From Caballeronia peredens (GTDB taxonomy: Bacteria; Pseudomonadota; Gammaproteobacteria; Burkholderiales; Burkholderiaceae): a stretch of 48,736 bases of DNA. The stretch spans positions 1 through 48,736 of the forward strand of contig FCOH02000036.1 in assembly GCA_001544595.2 (NCBI GenBank), read 5' to 3'. A program made the translations under genes and the position numbers. Positions 16,129 to 24,932 of this stretch are shown here, piece by piece. Position 1 is the stretch's first letter. Every line of letters starts with the position of its first letter. The notes beneath the pieces are model-generated. The model did not search any database and was not told the DNA's origin. It saw nothing but the letters and a program-made list of their open reading frames with translations.

Positions 16129-16716
16129 ATGCCCAAGCTCGGAATGCGCGAAATCCGTCGCGCGCAACTCATCGACGCCACGCTGCACACCATCGACCAG
16201 TCGGGACTCGCGGGCGCGACGCTCGCCTCCGTGGCGCAGCGCGCAAGCATTTCGACGGGCATCGTCAGCCATTATTTCGGCGACAAGGACGGGCTGCTCG
16301 AAGCCACGATGCGCCACGTCCTGCGCTCGCTCTGGCAGGGCACGTCGCGCCGCCGCAAGGCCGCGAAGGCCGATCCGCGCTCGAAGCTGCGCGCGGTCGT
16401 GGCGGCGAATTTCGATGTCGAGCAGGTGAACGGTCCGGTCATGAAGACGTGGCTCGCGTTCTGGTCGGAGAGCATGCACAAGCCCGAACTGCGGCGGCTG
16501 CAGCGCGTCAACACGCGGCGTCTCCACTCCAATCTGTGCGCCGATTTCTCCAGAGCATTGACGAAGCCGGCCGCGCGCCGCGCCGCGAGCGGTCTCGCCG
16601 CGCTGATCGACGGCCTGTGGCTGCGCGGCGCGCTCGCGGGCGAGCCCTTCGACACGAAGGCCGCGCTGCGTCTTGCCTACGACTACATCGACCTCGTGCT
16701 CGACGCGCGCGGCTGA
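16129..16716 (+). CDS. betI: Choline-responsive TetR-family repressor BetI
   Basis: This 195-residue TetR-type repressor of the bet operon is released by choline or betaine aldehyde. The start MPKLGMREIRRAQLIDATL is the family signature and sets the start at 16129, although the frame stays open further upstream. The helix-turn-helix is ATLASVAQRASISTGIVSHYFGDKDGLLEAT. The C-terminal part (MKTWLAFWSESMHKPELRRLQRVN; LAALIDGLWLRG) is typical of BetI. It is the first gene of betI-betB-betA, 26 nt before betB. A palindromic operator candidate lies at 16049-16080. Confidence 0.94.
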   Translation: MPKLGMREIRRAQLIDATLHTIDQSGLAGATLASVAQRASISTGIVSHYFGDKDGLLEATMRHVLRSLWQGTSRRRKAAKADPRSKLRAVVAANFDVEQVNGPVMKTWLAFWSESMHKPELRRLQRVNTRRLHSNLCADFSRALTKPAARRAASGLAALIDGLWLRGALAGEPFDTKAALRLAYDYIDLVLDARG

Positions 16717-16742
16717 TCTCATCACTTTTGAAGGAGCGCGAC

Positions 16743-18212
16743 ATGTCCGCATTCGGAGAGCAACGGCTTTATATCGGCGGCGAATACGTCGATGCGACGA
16801 GCGGCGAAACCTTCGACACGCTCGATCCCGCCAGCGGCGAAACGCTCGCACGCGTGCAGCAGGCATCGCAGGCGGATATCGACCGTGCGGTGCGATCCGC
16901 GCGCGATGGCCAGCGCGAATGGGCCGCGCTCACCGCGATGCAGCGCTCGCGCATCCTGCGCCGCGCGGTCGATCTGCTGCGCGCGCGTAACGACGAACTC
17001 GCCGCGCTGGAAACGCGCGACACGGGCAAGCCGATCGCGGAGACGCGCGCTGTCGATATCGTCACGGGCGCGGATGTGATCGAGTACTACGCCGGGCTCG
17101 CGACGGCCATCGAAGGCGAGCAGATTCCGCTGCGGGAATCGTCGTTCGTCTATACGCGGCGCGAGCCGCTCGGCGTGTGCGCGGGCATCGGTGCATGGAA
17201 CTATCCGCTTCAGATCGCGTGCTGGAAGTCCGCGCCCGCGCTGGCGGCGGGCAACGCGATGATCTTCAAGCCGAGCGAGATCACGCCGCTGAGCGCGCTG
17301 AAGCTCGCCGAAATCTATACCGAAGCGGGCGTGCCTGCGGGCGTCTTCAACGTCGTGCAGGGCGATGGCCGCGTCGGCGCGATGCTCGCCGAACATGGCG
17401 GCATCGAGAAGATATCGTTCACGGGCGGCGTCGAGACCGGCAAGAAAGTGATGGCGCGCGCGGGCGGATCGACGCTCAAGGAAGTGACGATGGAACTGGG
17501 CGGCAAGTCGCCGTTGATCGTATTCGACGATGCCAATCTCGAACGCGCCGCCGACATCGCCATGAGCGCGAACTTCTTCAGCTCGGGTCAGGTGTGCACG
17601 AACGGCACGCGTGTGTTCGTCGAGCGCGGCGTGATCGACAGGTTCGAAGCGCTCGTGCTGGAACGCGTGAAGCGCATTCGGATCGGCGTGCCCGACGATC
17701 CGACGACCAACTTCGGGCCGCTCGCGAGCGCCGCGCAATTGCACAAAGTGCTGGGCTTCATCGAGAGCGGCAAGCAGGAAGGCGCGCGGCTCGTCGCGGG
17801 CGGTTCGCGCATGACCGATGCCGCGTTCGCGCGCGGCCAGTACGTCGAGCCGACCGTCTTCGCCGATTGCCGCGACGACATGCGCATCGTGCGCGAGGAA
17901 ATCTTCGGTCCCGTGATGAGCATTCTCGCGTTCGACGACGAAGACGAAGTCGTCGCGCGCGCCAACGATACGGACTACGGTCTTGCGGCAGGCGTCGTGA
18001 CGGAGAACCTGTCACGGGCGCATCGGGTGATTCATCGGCTGGAGGCGGGCATCTGCTGGATCAATACGTGGGGCGAGTCGCCCGCGGAGATGCCGGTCGG
18101 CGGGTACAAACAATCGGGCGTGGGCCGCGAGAACGGCATCGTCACCTTGAACGCCTATACGCGCATCAAGTCCGTGCAAGTCGAGCTCGGTCCCTATCAA
18201 CCCGTGTTTTGA
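16743..18212 (+). CDS. betB: Betaine aldehyde dehydrogenase
   Basis: This 489-residue NAD(P)+-dependent aldehyde dehydrogenase turns betaine aldehyde into glycine betaine. The catalytic Cys285 lies in FFSSGQVCTNGTRVF and the general base Glu251 in VTMELGGKSP. The cofactor loop GAWNYPLQIACWKSAPALAAGN is intact. The start at 16743 follows AAGGAGCGCGAC, a strong ribosome site, and gives the exact family length. It is the middle gene of betIBA; betA follows after 11 nt. No truncation or odd composition was seen. Confidence 0.96.
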   Translation: MSAFGEQRLYIGGEYVDATSGETFDTLDPASGETLARVQQASQADIDRAVRSARDGQREWAALTAMQRSRILRRAVDLLRARNDELAALETRDTGKPIAETRAVDIVTGADVIEYYAGLATAIEGEQIPLRESSFVYTRREPLGVCAGIGAWNYPLQIACWKSAPALAAGNAMIFKPSEITPLSALKLAEIYTEAGVPAGVFNVVQGDGRVGAMLAEHGGIEKISFTGGVETGKKVMARAGGSTLKEVTMELGGKSPLIVFDDANLERAADIAMSANFFSSGQVCTNGTRVFVERGVIDRFEALVLERVKRIRIGVPDDPTTNFGPLASAAQLHKVLGFIESGKQEGARLVAGGSRMTDAAFARGQYVEPTVFADCRDDMRIVREEIFGPVMSILAFDDEDEVVARANDTDYGLAAGVVTENLSRAHRVIHRLEAGICWINTWGESPAEMPVGGYKQSGVGRENGIVTLNAYTRIKSVQVELGPYQPVF

Positions 18213-18223
18213 GGAGCCAGGCG

Positions 18224-19942
18224 ATGAGCGCGAACGAATACGACTACATCATCGTCGGCGCGGGATCGGCGGGCAACGTGCTCGCCTCGCGTCTCACCGA
18301 AGACGAAGACGTGACCGTGCTGCTGCTCGAAGCGGGCGGACCGGATTATCGCTTCGACTTTCGCACGCAGATGCCGGCCGCGCTGGCGTATCCGCTGCAA
18401 GGGCGGCGCTACAACTGGGCGTACGAGACGGAGCCCGAGCCGCATATGAACAACCGCCGCATGGAATGCGGGCGCGGCAAGGGACTGGGCGGATCGTCGC
18501 TGATCAACGGCATGTGCTATATCCGCGGCAATGCGCTCGATTACGACAACTGGGCCGCGCAGCCGGGGCTCGATGACTGGAGCTATCTGGACTGCCTGCC
18601 GTATTTTCGGAAGGCGGAGACGCGCGATATCGGACCGAATGCCTATCACGGCGGCGACGGCCCCGTGCATGTCACGACGAGCAAGCCCGGCAACAATCCG
18701 CTTTTTGCAGCGATGGTCGAGGCCGGCGTGCAGGCGGGCTATCCGCGCACCGAAGACTTGAACGGCTATCAGCAGGAAGGTTTCGGCCCGATGGATCGCA
18801 CGGTGACCGCCAAAGGGCGGCGCGCGAGCACGGCGCGCGGCTATCTGGATCGCGCGAAACATCGCGCCAATCTGACCATCGTCACGCACGCCACGACCGA
18901 CCGCGTGCTGTTCTCGGGCAAGCGGGCGATCGGCGTCGCGTATCTGCACGGCGGGCAGCGTGTGACCGCGCACGTGCGGCGCGAAGTGCTCGTGTGCAGC
19001 GGCGCGATTGCATCGCCGCAGCTGCTGCAGCGTTCGGGCGTCGGCGATGCGCGCTGGCTGAAGGAACTGGAGATTCCCGTGGTGCACGATCTTCCGGGCG
19101 TCGGTGAGAACTTACAGGACCACCTCGAAATGTATATGCAGTACGAGTGCAAGGAGCCTGTCTCGCTGTATCCGGCGTTGCAGTGGTGGAACCAGCCGGC
19201 GATCGGCGTCGAATGGCTGTTGCGCGGGACGGGCGTCGGCGCGAGCAATCAGTTCGAAGCGGGCGGGTTCATCCGCACGCGCGACGACGATCTCTGGCCG
19301 AACATCCAGTATCACTTTCTGCCCGTCGCGATCAATTACAACGGCTCGAACGCGATCAGGATGCACGGCTTTCAGGCGCATGTCGGGTCGATGCGCTCGC
19401 CGAGCCGCGGGCGCGTGCGGCTCAAGTCGCGCGATCCGAATGCGCATCCGGGCATTCTGTTCAACTACATGGCCGATCCGCTCGACTGGCGCGAGTTCCG
19501 CGATGCGATTCGCATCACGCGAGAGATCATGCGGCAGCCCGCACTGGAGCGATATCGCGGGCGCGAGCTGCATCCATCCGATGATCTGAAAAGCGATGCG
19601 GAACTCGATGCGTTCGTGCGCGCGAAGGCGGAGACGGCTTATCACCCGTCGTGCTCGTGCAAGATGGGTTACGACGATATGGCGGTCGTCGATGGCGAAG
19701 GGCGCGTGCACGGGATGCAGGGCTTGCGCGTCGTCGATGCGTCGATCATGCCGCAGATCACGACGGGCAATCTCAATGCGCCGACGATCATGATGGCGGA
19801 GAAGATCGCGGACCGGATTCGCGGGCGAGAAGCGCTGGCGCGGGTGGCGACGGCTTATTTTGTGGCGGAGGGGAAAAGGGCGCGGCTCGTGAAAGGGGGC
19901 GTCGAGCGTGAAGCGGAGGCGGTGGAAATGCGCAGGGTTTGA
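18224..19942 (+). CDS. betA: Choline dehydrogenase
   Basis: This 572-residue FAD-dependent GMC oxidoreductase oxidises choline to betaine aldehyde at the membrane. FAD-binding motifs are YIIVGAGSAGNVLASRL at the N-terminus and GRGKGLGGSSLINGMCYIRG. The catalytic His is in AYHPSCSCKMG, and a typical C-terminal motif is VVDASIMPQITTGNLNAPTIM. The start at 18224 is preceded by GAGGAGCCAGGCG. The gene ends at 19940-19942, inside the most decayed repeat of CRISPR array 1, so there is no spacer region or terminator between betA and the array. Read-through would make RNA antisense to the array transcript. Confidence 0.95.
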   Translation: MSANEYDYIIVGAGSAGNVLASRLTEDEDVTVLLLEAGGPDYRFDFRTQMPAALAYPLQGRRYNWAYETEPEPHMNNRRMECGRGKGLGGSSLINGMCYIRGNALDYDNWAAQPGLDDWSYLDCLPYFRKAETRDIGPNAYHGGDGPVHVTTSKPGNNPLFAAMVEAGVQAGYPRTEDLNGYQQEGFGPMDRTVTAKGRRASTARGYLDRAKHRANLTIVTHATTDRVLFSGKRAIGVAYLHGGQRVTAHVRREVLVCSGAIASPQLLQRSGVGDARWLKELEIPVVHDLPGVGENLQDHLEMYMQYECKEPVSLYPALQWWNQPAIGVEWLLRGTGVGASNQFEAGGFIRTRDDDLWPNIQYHFLPVAINYNGSNAIRMHGFQAHVGSMRSPSRGRVRLKSRDPNAHPGILFNYMADPLDWREFRDAIRITREIMRQPALERYRGRELHPSDDLKSDAELDAFVRAKAETAYHPSCSCKMGYDDMAVVDGEGRVHGMQGLRVVDASIMPQITTGNLNAPTIMMAEKIADRIRGREALARVATAYFVAEGKRARLVKGGVEREAEAVEMRRV

Positions 19943-20941
19943 AGGCTCCGCGCGGGCGGAGGAGGTCTGGCGCGACGACGATGGTGATGTCGTTTTTGGG
20001 GCGATCTCCGCGCAGGCGGAGGAACCTTCTGGAATCGCGCGTCGGGCGGCGGCAGCTCCGGTCAATCTCCGCGCACGCAGAGGAATCGGCTTCCATGCCA
20101 TCGTCCCAAAGTGCAGCGGAGGTCTATCTCCGCGCACGCGGAGGAACATTTCTCCGTCACCATTTCTAGGAAACCGGATAGGGTCTATCTCCGCGCACGC
20201 GGAGGAACCTCATCGGACGTCGCGTCTTTCGTCCCGGCGAGAGGTCTATCTCCGCGCACGCGGAGGAACCTCAACCTGCCGCGTGATGCCGTCCATCATC
20301 AGCGGTCTATCTCCGCGCACGCGGAGGAACCTCGAACTAATATCAACCTGATAGCGAGTAGAAAGGTCTATCTCCGCGCACGCGGAGGAACCACGACCTG
20401 CCGATCACCTGACGCTCTATTGACGGGTCTATCTCCGCGCACGCGGAGGAACCTCCTTGCCATCAGTCTTGCGCAGAATCTCCGCGGGTCTATCTCCGCG
20501 CACGCGGAGGAACCGGGATCCGTCGCCTGCGAGAAGAGGCGCACGAGGGTCTATCTCCGCGCACGCGGAGGAACCGTCGTCGCCGAACTGAACGAAATGC
20601 CGGTCAAGGGTCTATCTCCGCGCACGCGGAGGAACCCTTCATACCACGCAAGCTGTTCCGGCGACAGTGGGTCTATCTCCGCGCACGCGGAGGAACCGTC
20701 TGAGAGAATTTCACCCGGCATCCGTGCAACGGTCTATCTCCGCGCACGCGGAGGAACCGTCGATGTCGAAGGGCGAAGCGATTCAGGACGAGGTCTATTT
20801 CCGCGCACGCGGAGGAACCGGACCGTTTGCGCCGTTGAAGGCGTATAAACAGGGTCTATCTCCGCGCACGCGGAGGAACCTGAAGCGCAAGCGATCATTG
20901 CGGCGGTGAACAAGGTCTATCTCCGCGCACGCGGAGGAACC
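19939..20941 (-). CRISPR. CRISPR array 1, type I-E, transcribed leftward
   Basis: Fourteen well-kept 28-nt repeats start at 20121 and recur every 61 nt exactly up to 20914, giving 33-nt spacers. On the plus strand each begins GGTCTATCTCCGCG and ends GAGGAACC; read on the minus strand it has a hairpin CTCCGC-GTGC-GCGGAG followed by ATAGACC, the type I-E layout in which Cas6e cuts after the hairpin and leaves an ATAGACC handle. The repeat at 20792 has one change (TATTT) and the one at 20121 ends in A. Left of these are three progressively decayed repeats at 20060, 19999 and 19939, the last overlapping the betA stop. Decay at the left places the leader at the right, next to cas2. Confidence 0.97.
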
Positions 20942-21029
20942 TCTACCTCGTAACCTCATGAACAGAAAAGCAAATCCACCGTTCCGACCCAATCTCAAAA
21001 TCCAGATTTTCAAAGAGCAAAACGCGCTT
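20942..21029 (-). promoter_or_regulatory. Leader of CRISPR array 1
   Basis: This 88-nt gap separates the cas2 stop from the first repeat. Read on the minus strand it contains AT-rich runs and ends in GAGGTAGA directly against the repeat. The array 2 leader ends in TGGGTAGA, and I recall the E. coli type I-E leader ending in TTTAGA. No convincing -35/-10 pair was found, so the array may be read from a promoter in or before cas2. Confidence 0.6.
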
Positions 21030-21332
21030 CTACCCCACCATCAAGCGCCGCACGACATACATCCCGTCGACATCGACAAGTTCTCGCGGTGGCGTCCCGA
21101 GATGCGTGATTCCGATGCCACCCACCGCATCCAGATCCCGCCACACCATCACGACACTGCCCCGCGGCTCATGCGCATGCCAGTCAGCAAGCACTGACCA
21201 GGTCCGTTCGCGCACGCCCTTGTTCATGCGCGGCGCGACATACACTCCCGCCGACACCTCAAGCATCACCGACGCGAGAAAGCCGCGAAACCGGTCCGCG
21301 ACGTCACGCGTCACTACCACCACCAGCGCCAT
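21030..21332 (-). CDS. cas2: CRISPR-associated protein Cas2 (type I-E)
   Basis: This is a 100-residue Cas2e. It starts MALVVVVTRDVADRFRGFLASVMLEVSAGVYV, which matches the ferredoxin-like fold of E. coli Cas2 ([29 protein letters not shown], from memory). It forms the Cas1-Cas2 integrase that inserts new spacers; in type I-E it is structural. It overlaps the end of cas1 by 29 nt, which supports this start and translational coupling. It is the last gene of the cas operon and is followed by the array 1 leader. Confidence 0.94.
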   Translation of the reverse strand: MALVVVVTRDVADRFRGFLASVMLEVSAGVYVAPRMNKGVRERTWSVLADWHAHEPRGSVVMVWRDLDAVGGIGITHLGTPPRELVDVDGMYVVRRLMVG

Positions 21333-22179
21333 CGCTCTCCTCCAGCTTCAGCACTTGCTTCACACGATCGATCATCGCGGGGATGACTGCCTTCTTGCGA
21401 AACATGCGCGCCGCCTCACGTCGCACCAGCCGGTCGATCGTCTGATCGCTCCGCCCTGCTTCCTTCACGGCGGCGAACGCGATCGAAAGCGTGATGTCAT
21501 CGCGAAAGAGATCGGCGATATCGAGCACGAACGCCTGCCCCGAATCTTCGTGGATGAATCCGAGCTGCGGTATGGCCGCGAGCGCCTGCACGGCGATGGC
21601 GGCCGCCGCCTGCACCGCCGTCGCTGCGTGGTTGATGGCCTGATTCGGAAGATCGGCGGCCTCCGGATTTGCGCGGTCATATCGACGTCCGTCCCAATCG
21701 ATGCCGAACTGCTGCGCTCGCAGGCGATAGATCGTCTTCACACGCGCGCCTTCGATGCCGCGCAGCGTGTCGAGATCGCGATGCGGCAGCACTTCGCCCA
21801 GACGCAACGCGTACATGTGCCGCGCGACGCTTAAACGCCGTCGCGGATTGCCCCACAACTCCGCCTGCCGGCGCGCGACGCTCGAACGGTCCGGCATCAG
21901 CGGCGGCGCAGTGTAGGCGCGCACGCCGTCCACGCCCACCGCCGCAAGCAACGTCCCGTGACGGGCAAGCAGACGCATTGCGTCGTGCGTCACGCTGCTG
22001 CCCGGCCCGAGCAGAATCATCGATACCGACTGATGCGGAATCTGATCGACATGTTGCCCCCTCGCAAAATGCAGGCATCCGTCGATCACGTTCAACTCAC
22101 CGCGTTCGAGCCACACGAGACCGTGACGATCCCCATGAGGAACGCGCGACGTGTCGAGTCCGAGGCGACCTTTCAGCAC
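21304..22179 (-). CDS. cas1: CRISPR-associated endonuclease Cas1 (type I-E)
   Basis: This is the integrase subunit that inserts spacers. With the GTG start at 22179 it is 291 residues and begins (M)LKGRLGLDTSRVPHGDRHGLVWLERG, the usual N-terminus of this Cas1 branch. No ATG exists near there; the next one upstream lies deep inside cas6e. Metal ligands are Glu143 (LRGIEGARVKT), His210 (GFIHEDSG), Asp220 and Asp223 (VLDIADLF), in register with E141/H208/D218/D221 of E. coli Cas1. The start is 16 nt after the cas6e stop. Adaptation therefore looks functional. Confidence 0.92.
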   Translation of the reverse strand: MLKGRLGLDTSRVPHGDRHGLVWLERGELNVIDGCLHFARGQHVDQIPHQSVSMILLGPGSSVTHDAMRLLARHGTLLAAVGVDGVRAYTAPPLMPDRSSVARRQAELWGNPRRRLSVARHMYALRLGEVLPHRDLDTLRGIEGARVKTIYRLRAQQFGIDWDGRRYDRANPEAADLPNQAINHAATAVQAAAAIAVQALAAIPQLGFIHEDSGQAFVLDIADLFRDDITLSIAFAAVKEAGRSDQTIDRLVRREAARMFRKKAVIPAMIDRVKQVLKLEESDGAGGGSDA

Positions 22180-22195
22180 GGATTCGTCACGCGAC

Positions 22196-22957
22196 TCATG
22201 CCGATATCGACGCCGGCTTGAGCAGCAACATACCGAAGCCGAAGGCGCGATGACGCCCGACGCCGCGCATGAGCAAGCGCGCGAACGCGTCCGTGTCCTC
22301 GACGCGAAGGTGCCCGCTGAAAGTGGCATCCGGACCGGCGATCGTGCGCGGCTTGCGGCCGCCGCCCTGCCCACTCGATTGTGTCCGGCGCAAGACCGGC
22401 GTGAGCTGAAAGCGCGTCATGCGCGCTTCGAGCAGTGTCGCGGCACCGGTGGTCCCGAATTGCTCGGCAAGCCATCGTGCATAGACGGCCTCGCGCGCGA
22501 CATTCTTCTCGTCTTCCAGGCGCGCTTCGTATTCGCGAAACGCATCGCGCTCGGTCCCGTTCTCACGATCGTCCGCCTTGTAACGGCGCATGGGCCGCAC
22601 GCGGACGTCGAAACCGAGCACGCGGCCCGCATTCCAGCGCAGCGGGAACGCACGCACGCCCAGGCCGGGACAGCGCGGCCCTGCGTCGAGACCCAACGCG
22701 TCGGCCAGATTGGGCGCCGCGCACATTGCAGCCGCCTCGTGCAGTTCTTCGGCCGAGCTTCGCGTGTAGGCGAGCAGTCCGGCTCGTGCATCGCGGTAGT
22801 AAAAAGGTTTCGGCACGCCCTCACCGAACACGCGATGAAGCGCTGCGTGCAATGCATAGCCGAGATCGCCGCCCGCCGGCAGCCAGCCTTGTCGCTCGGC
22901 CCACAGCACGAACTTGCGCGAATCCGGTTGGCAGTGCATCAGGTTGAAGGTTGTCAT
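22196..22957 (-). CDS. cas6e: crRNA-processing endoribonuclease Cas6e (Cse3)
   Basis: This 253-residue RAMP protein cuts the CRISPR transcript at the base of each repeat hairpin and stays bound to the crRNA in Cascade. The segment YALHAALHRVFGE contains His37, at the place of the catalytic His20 of E. coli Cas6e (YQLHQGLWHLF). The C-terminal glycine-rich loop GVGRHRAFGFGMLLL is the family mark. The Met at 22957 was chosen because MTTFNLMHC is a plausible start 5 nt after the cas5 stop; a longer frame to 22996 runs into cas5. Length is slightly above that of the E. coli protein. Confidence 0.92.
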   Translation of the reverse strand: MTTFNLMHCQPDSRKFVLWAERQGWLPAGGDLGYALHAALHRVFGEGVPKPFYYRDARAGLLAYTRSSAEELHEAAAMCAAPNLADALGLDAGPRCPGLGVRAFPLRWNAGRVLGFDVRVRPMRRYKADDRENGTERDAFREYEARLEDEKNVAREAVYARWLAEQFGTTGAATLLEARMTRFQLTPVLRRTQSSGQGGGRKPRTIAGPDATFSGHLRVEDTDAFARLLMRGVGRHRAFGFGMLLLKPASISA

Positions 22958-22962
22958 GCGGA

Positions 22963-23679
22963 TTATTCCGGCGAATTCGATGCAAGCGTCACACACGCGC
23001 CGCTACCTTCGAGCACGCGCCGCCATCCGCCATGAACGCCGGTCCGCCAGTTGCGTTCGTCGCATACGTCCTGCCATTGCGACTGATTCAGCGTGCCTTC
23101 GCCTTCGGGCAATTGAAAGCGGAAATCGGGCAGGTCGGGCGCGGGCGCCTGTTGCAGCGCGCCGAGTACGTCGCAGGCATCGATGATGCCGACGAACATC
23201 CGCGTCGTCGGCAGACAAGGCTTGCGGCCGATGAAAAGCGGACGCTTCGGCCGATCGAGCGCAGCCGCGACGTCATCGAGCGTCGGTTGCTCGTCCGCCG
23301 GTTCGAGCCGAATGGCGAGAAGCGCGTCGAGGTCCGCGTGATACTCGCGATGGCGCAAGTGCGGGCTCTCGTACGACGCGCCCTGACGCGTCTCGGGTTT
23401 GCGATGCGTCGTCCATGCCTCGTCGCGCTTGCCGAGCTGCGCCGTCTGAAAGTCGATGAGCCGCGTGCCGCTCGCGTCGAGCCGCGTGCCCATCACGATG
23501 CGCGCCTGCAAGCGGTCGAGCAATGCGAAGTCGCCGCGATCGTAACCGAGCGCGTTGGCGATCAGGCCCGTCACCATCGACAGGGCCGGGAAGTCGCGGA
23601 TCACGCCATAGCTGTCGATGGTTTCGCCGCCGAACGCCATGAGCGGCGCACGCAAGCGCATCAGCAAATGTCGGCGCAT
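22963..23679 (-). CDS. cas5e: Cascade subunit Cas5e (CasD)
   Basis: This 238-residue Cas5 family protein begins MRRHLLMRLRAPLMAFGGETIDSYGVIRDFPALSMVTGLIANALG, the standard type I-E opening, in which the protein binds the crRNA 5' handle at the foot of Cascade. Further family marks are HADLDALLAIRL and PKRPLFIGRKPCLPT. The ATG is one nucleotide past the cas7 stop (TGACATG), so translation is coupled. Nothing abnormal was seen. Confidence 0.93.
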   Translation of the reverse strand: MRRHLLMRLRAPLMAFGGETIDSYGVIRDFPALSMVTGLIANALGYDRGDFALLDRLQARIVMGTRLDASGTRLIDFQTAQLGKRDEAWTTHRKPETRQGASYESPHLRHREYHADLDALLAIRLEPADEQPTLDDVAAALDRPKRPLFIGRKPCLPTTRMFVGIIDACDVLGALQQAPAPDLPDFRFQLPEGEGTLNQSQWQDVCDERNWRTGVHGGWRRVLEGSGACVTLASNSPE

Positions 23680-23680
23680 G

Positions 23681-24862
23681 TCACGCTCCCTCGACGATGC
23701 GATTCTGAACCCACTTTCCGAGTTGATCGAGTGAGAGGCGCTCGGCCTTGGGCATCGGCGTTTCGTCGTCGAGCGCCAGATAGCGCCGATCGAGCGGCGC
23801 GCCGTACGCGGCGTCGTGCTTTTCGATTTCTCGCGCGAGTTGCCGGATCGCCAGTCCGCGGATATTGGCGCCCTTCAGCTTCAGTGCCGTTTCGAACGCG
23901 CCCGCGAGACTGCGCGGCTGCCAGTCGCCCGTTTCGACGAGCATCAAGCTCGCGTGACCGAACGGCGCCGTCGAACCGCGCTTAGCGCCCGGACTGACGG
24001 TCGCGATCAGATGCAGCAGGCTGTCGACAACGCGTCCCGCGAGTTCGCGTCGCTCGGGATGCGCGTCGAAGCACTCGGCGATGCCGATGCCTTCGAGATT
24101 CGCCACCAGTTGCGGCACGTCCACGACGACATAGCCATAGTAGAGCCCCGACGCAAGTTCCGTATCAAAGATGCCTGCCGAGCCGCGTTCGCCGGTTTCG
24201 CGCAAGAGGTCGTCGACGACGGTGAAGTAGTCGTTCTCCACCTGCGCTTCGTGGACAGTGAAGGCGTGCGCGACATACACGGCGGCATCGCGCGATGCAA
24301 GAACATCCGATGTGACCATGCGGCCGAAAAGCGCCGCTTCGAGGCCGCTGCCGTGCCTGATCGCTTCGATGTTCGACTTCTCGTCCTTGAGAAAAGCGGC
24401 CACCGCGGACATCAACGCCTTCTCTTCCGGACACTCTCGCGCCAGCGTCGCGCAACGCTGCACGAGATAGTCGATTTCCGCCTTGCCAAGCAGAACGGCC
24501 TGCCCGGTTTCCAGCGCCTCCTTTCCCTTGAGCTTTTTGCCGCCTTTGTCGAGCAGGCCTGCATCGCGCAAGGCCTCGGCTGCGGTCTGGGCAAGAATCT
24601 CAGGCACGTTCTGCTTGATCAGTTCATCGCGGATCATCGTGAGCGTGATGCGCGAGCGAACGGCCATCGGCACGCCGAGTCTCGCGAGCGCATTGCGATC
24701 ATCCACCATGCGCCAGTGTCGCTTGAGACATTGCGACGAAATGCGTGTACGGATGGCATCGCCCATCGGGAGGCGTTTGGCGAGACCTGCATCGTCACGG
24801 TTGAGGAGAACGGCAGAGTAGCTTTGCAGCGTGTGGATCTGAATGAAGCGCGGTTGCGTCAT
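23681..24862 (-). CDS. cas7e: Cascade backbone subunit Cas7e (Cse4/CasC)
   Basis: This 393-residue subunit forms the six-copy Cascade backbone that coats the crRNA spacer. It opens MTQPRFIQIHTLQSYSAVLLNRDDAG, followed by KRLPMGDAIRTRISSQCLKRHWR, the hallmark start of type I-E Cas7. Other family blocks are YVAHAFTVHEAQVENDYFTVVDDL and GIFDTELASGLYYGYVVVD. The Met at 24862 is preceded by AAGGACCGAAC; a longer frame to 25015 would run into cse2 and is rejected. The cas7-cse2 gap is 70 nt, the widest in the cas operon. Confidence 0.95.
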   Translation of the reverse strand: MTQPRFIQIHTLQSYSAVLLNRDDAGLAKRLPMGDAIRTRISSQCLKRHWRMVDDRNALARLGVPMAVRSRITLTMIRDELIKQNVPEILAQTAAEALRDAGLLDKGGKKLKGKEALETGQAVLLGKAEIDYLVQRCATLARECPEEKALMSAVAAFLKDEKSNIEAIRHGSGLEAALFGRMVTSDVLASRDAAVYVAHAFTVHEAQVENDYFTVVDDLLRETGERGSAGIFDTELASGLYYGYVVVDVPQLVANLEGIGIAECFDAHPERRELAGRVVDSLLHLIATVSPGAKRGSTAPFGHASLMLVETGDWQPRSLAGAFETALKLKGANIRGLAIRQLAREIEKHDAAYGAPLDRRYLALDDETPMPKAERLSLDQLGKWVQNRIVEGA

Positions 24863-24932
24863 GTTCGGTCCTTCTGTTGCTGATTGAGTAGGCGTGCTTT
24901 CCGCGCGCAAGTGGTTGTGGCCTTTGCACGCT

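Noticed and set aside
19908..20909. Long open frames through CRISPR array 1 encoding repeats of ISAHAEEP / YLRARGGT / LSPRTRRN
   Set aside because: The periodic peptide is only the translated repeat; 61 nt is not a multiple of 3, so the frame cycles. No ribosome site or protein family.
22180..22374. Longer cas1 start giving a 356-residue protein
   Set aside because: The extra N-terminus is Arg/Ser-rich, lies inside cas6e and is unlike Cas1. The GTG at 22179 restores the family N-terminus.
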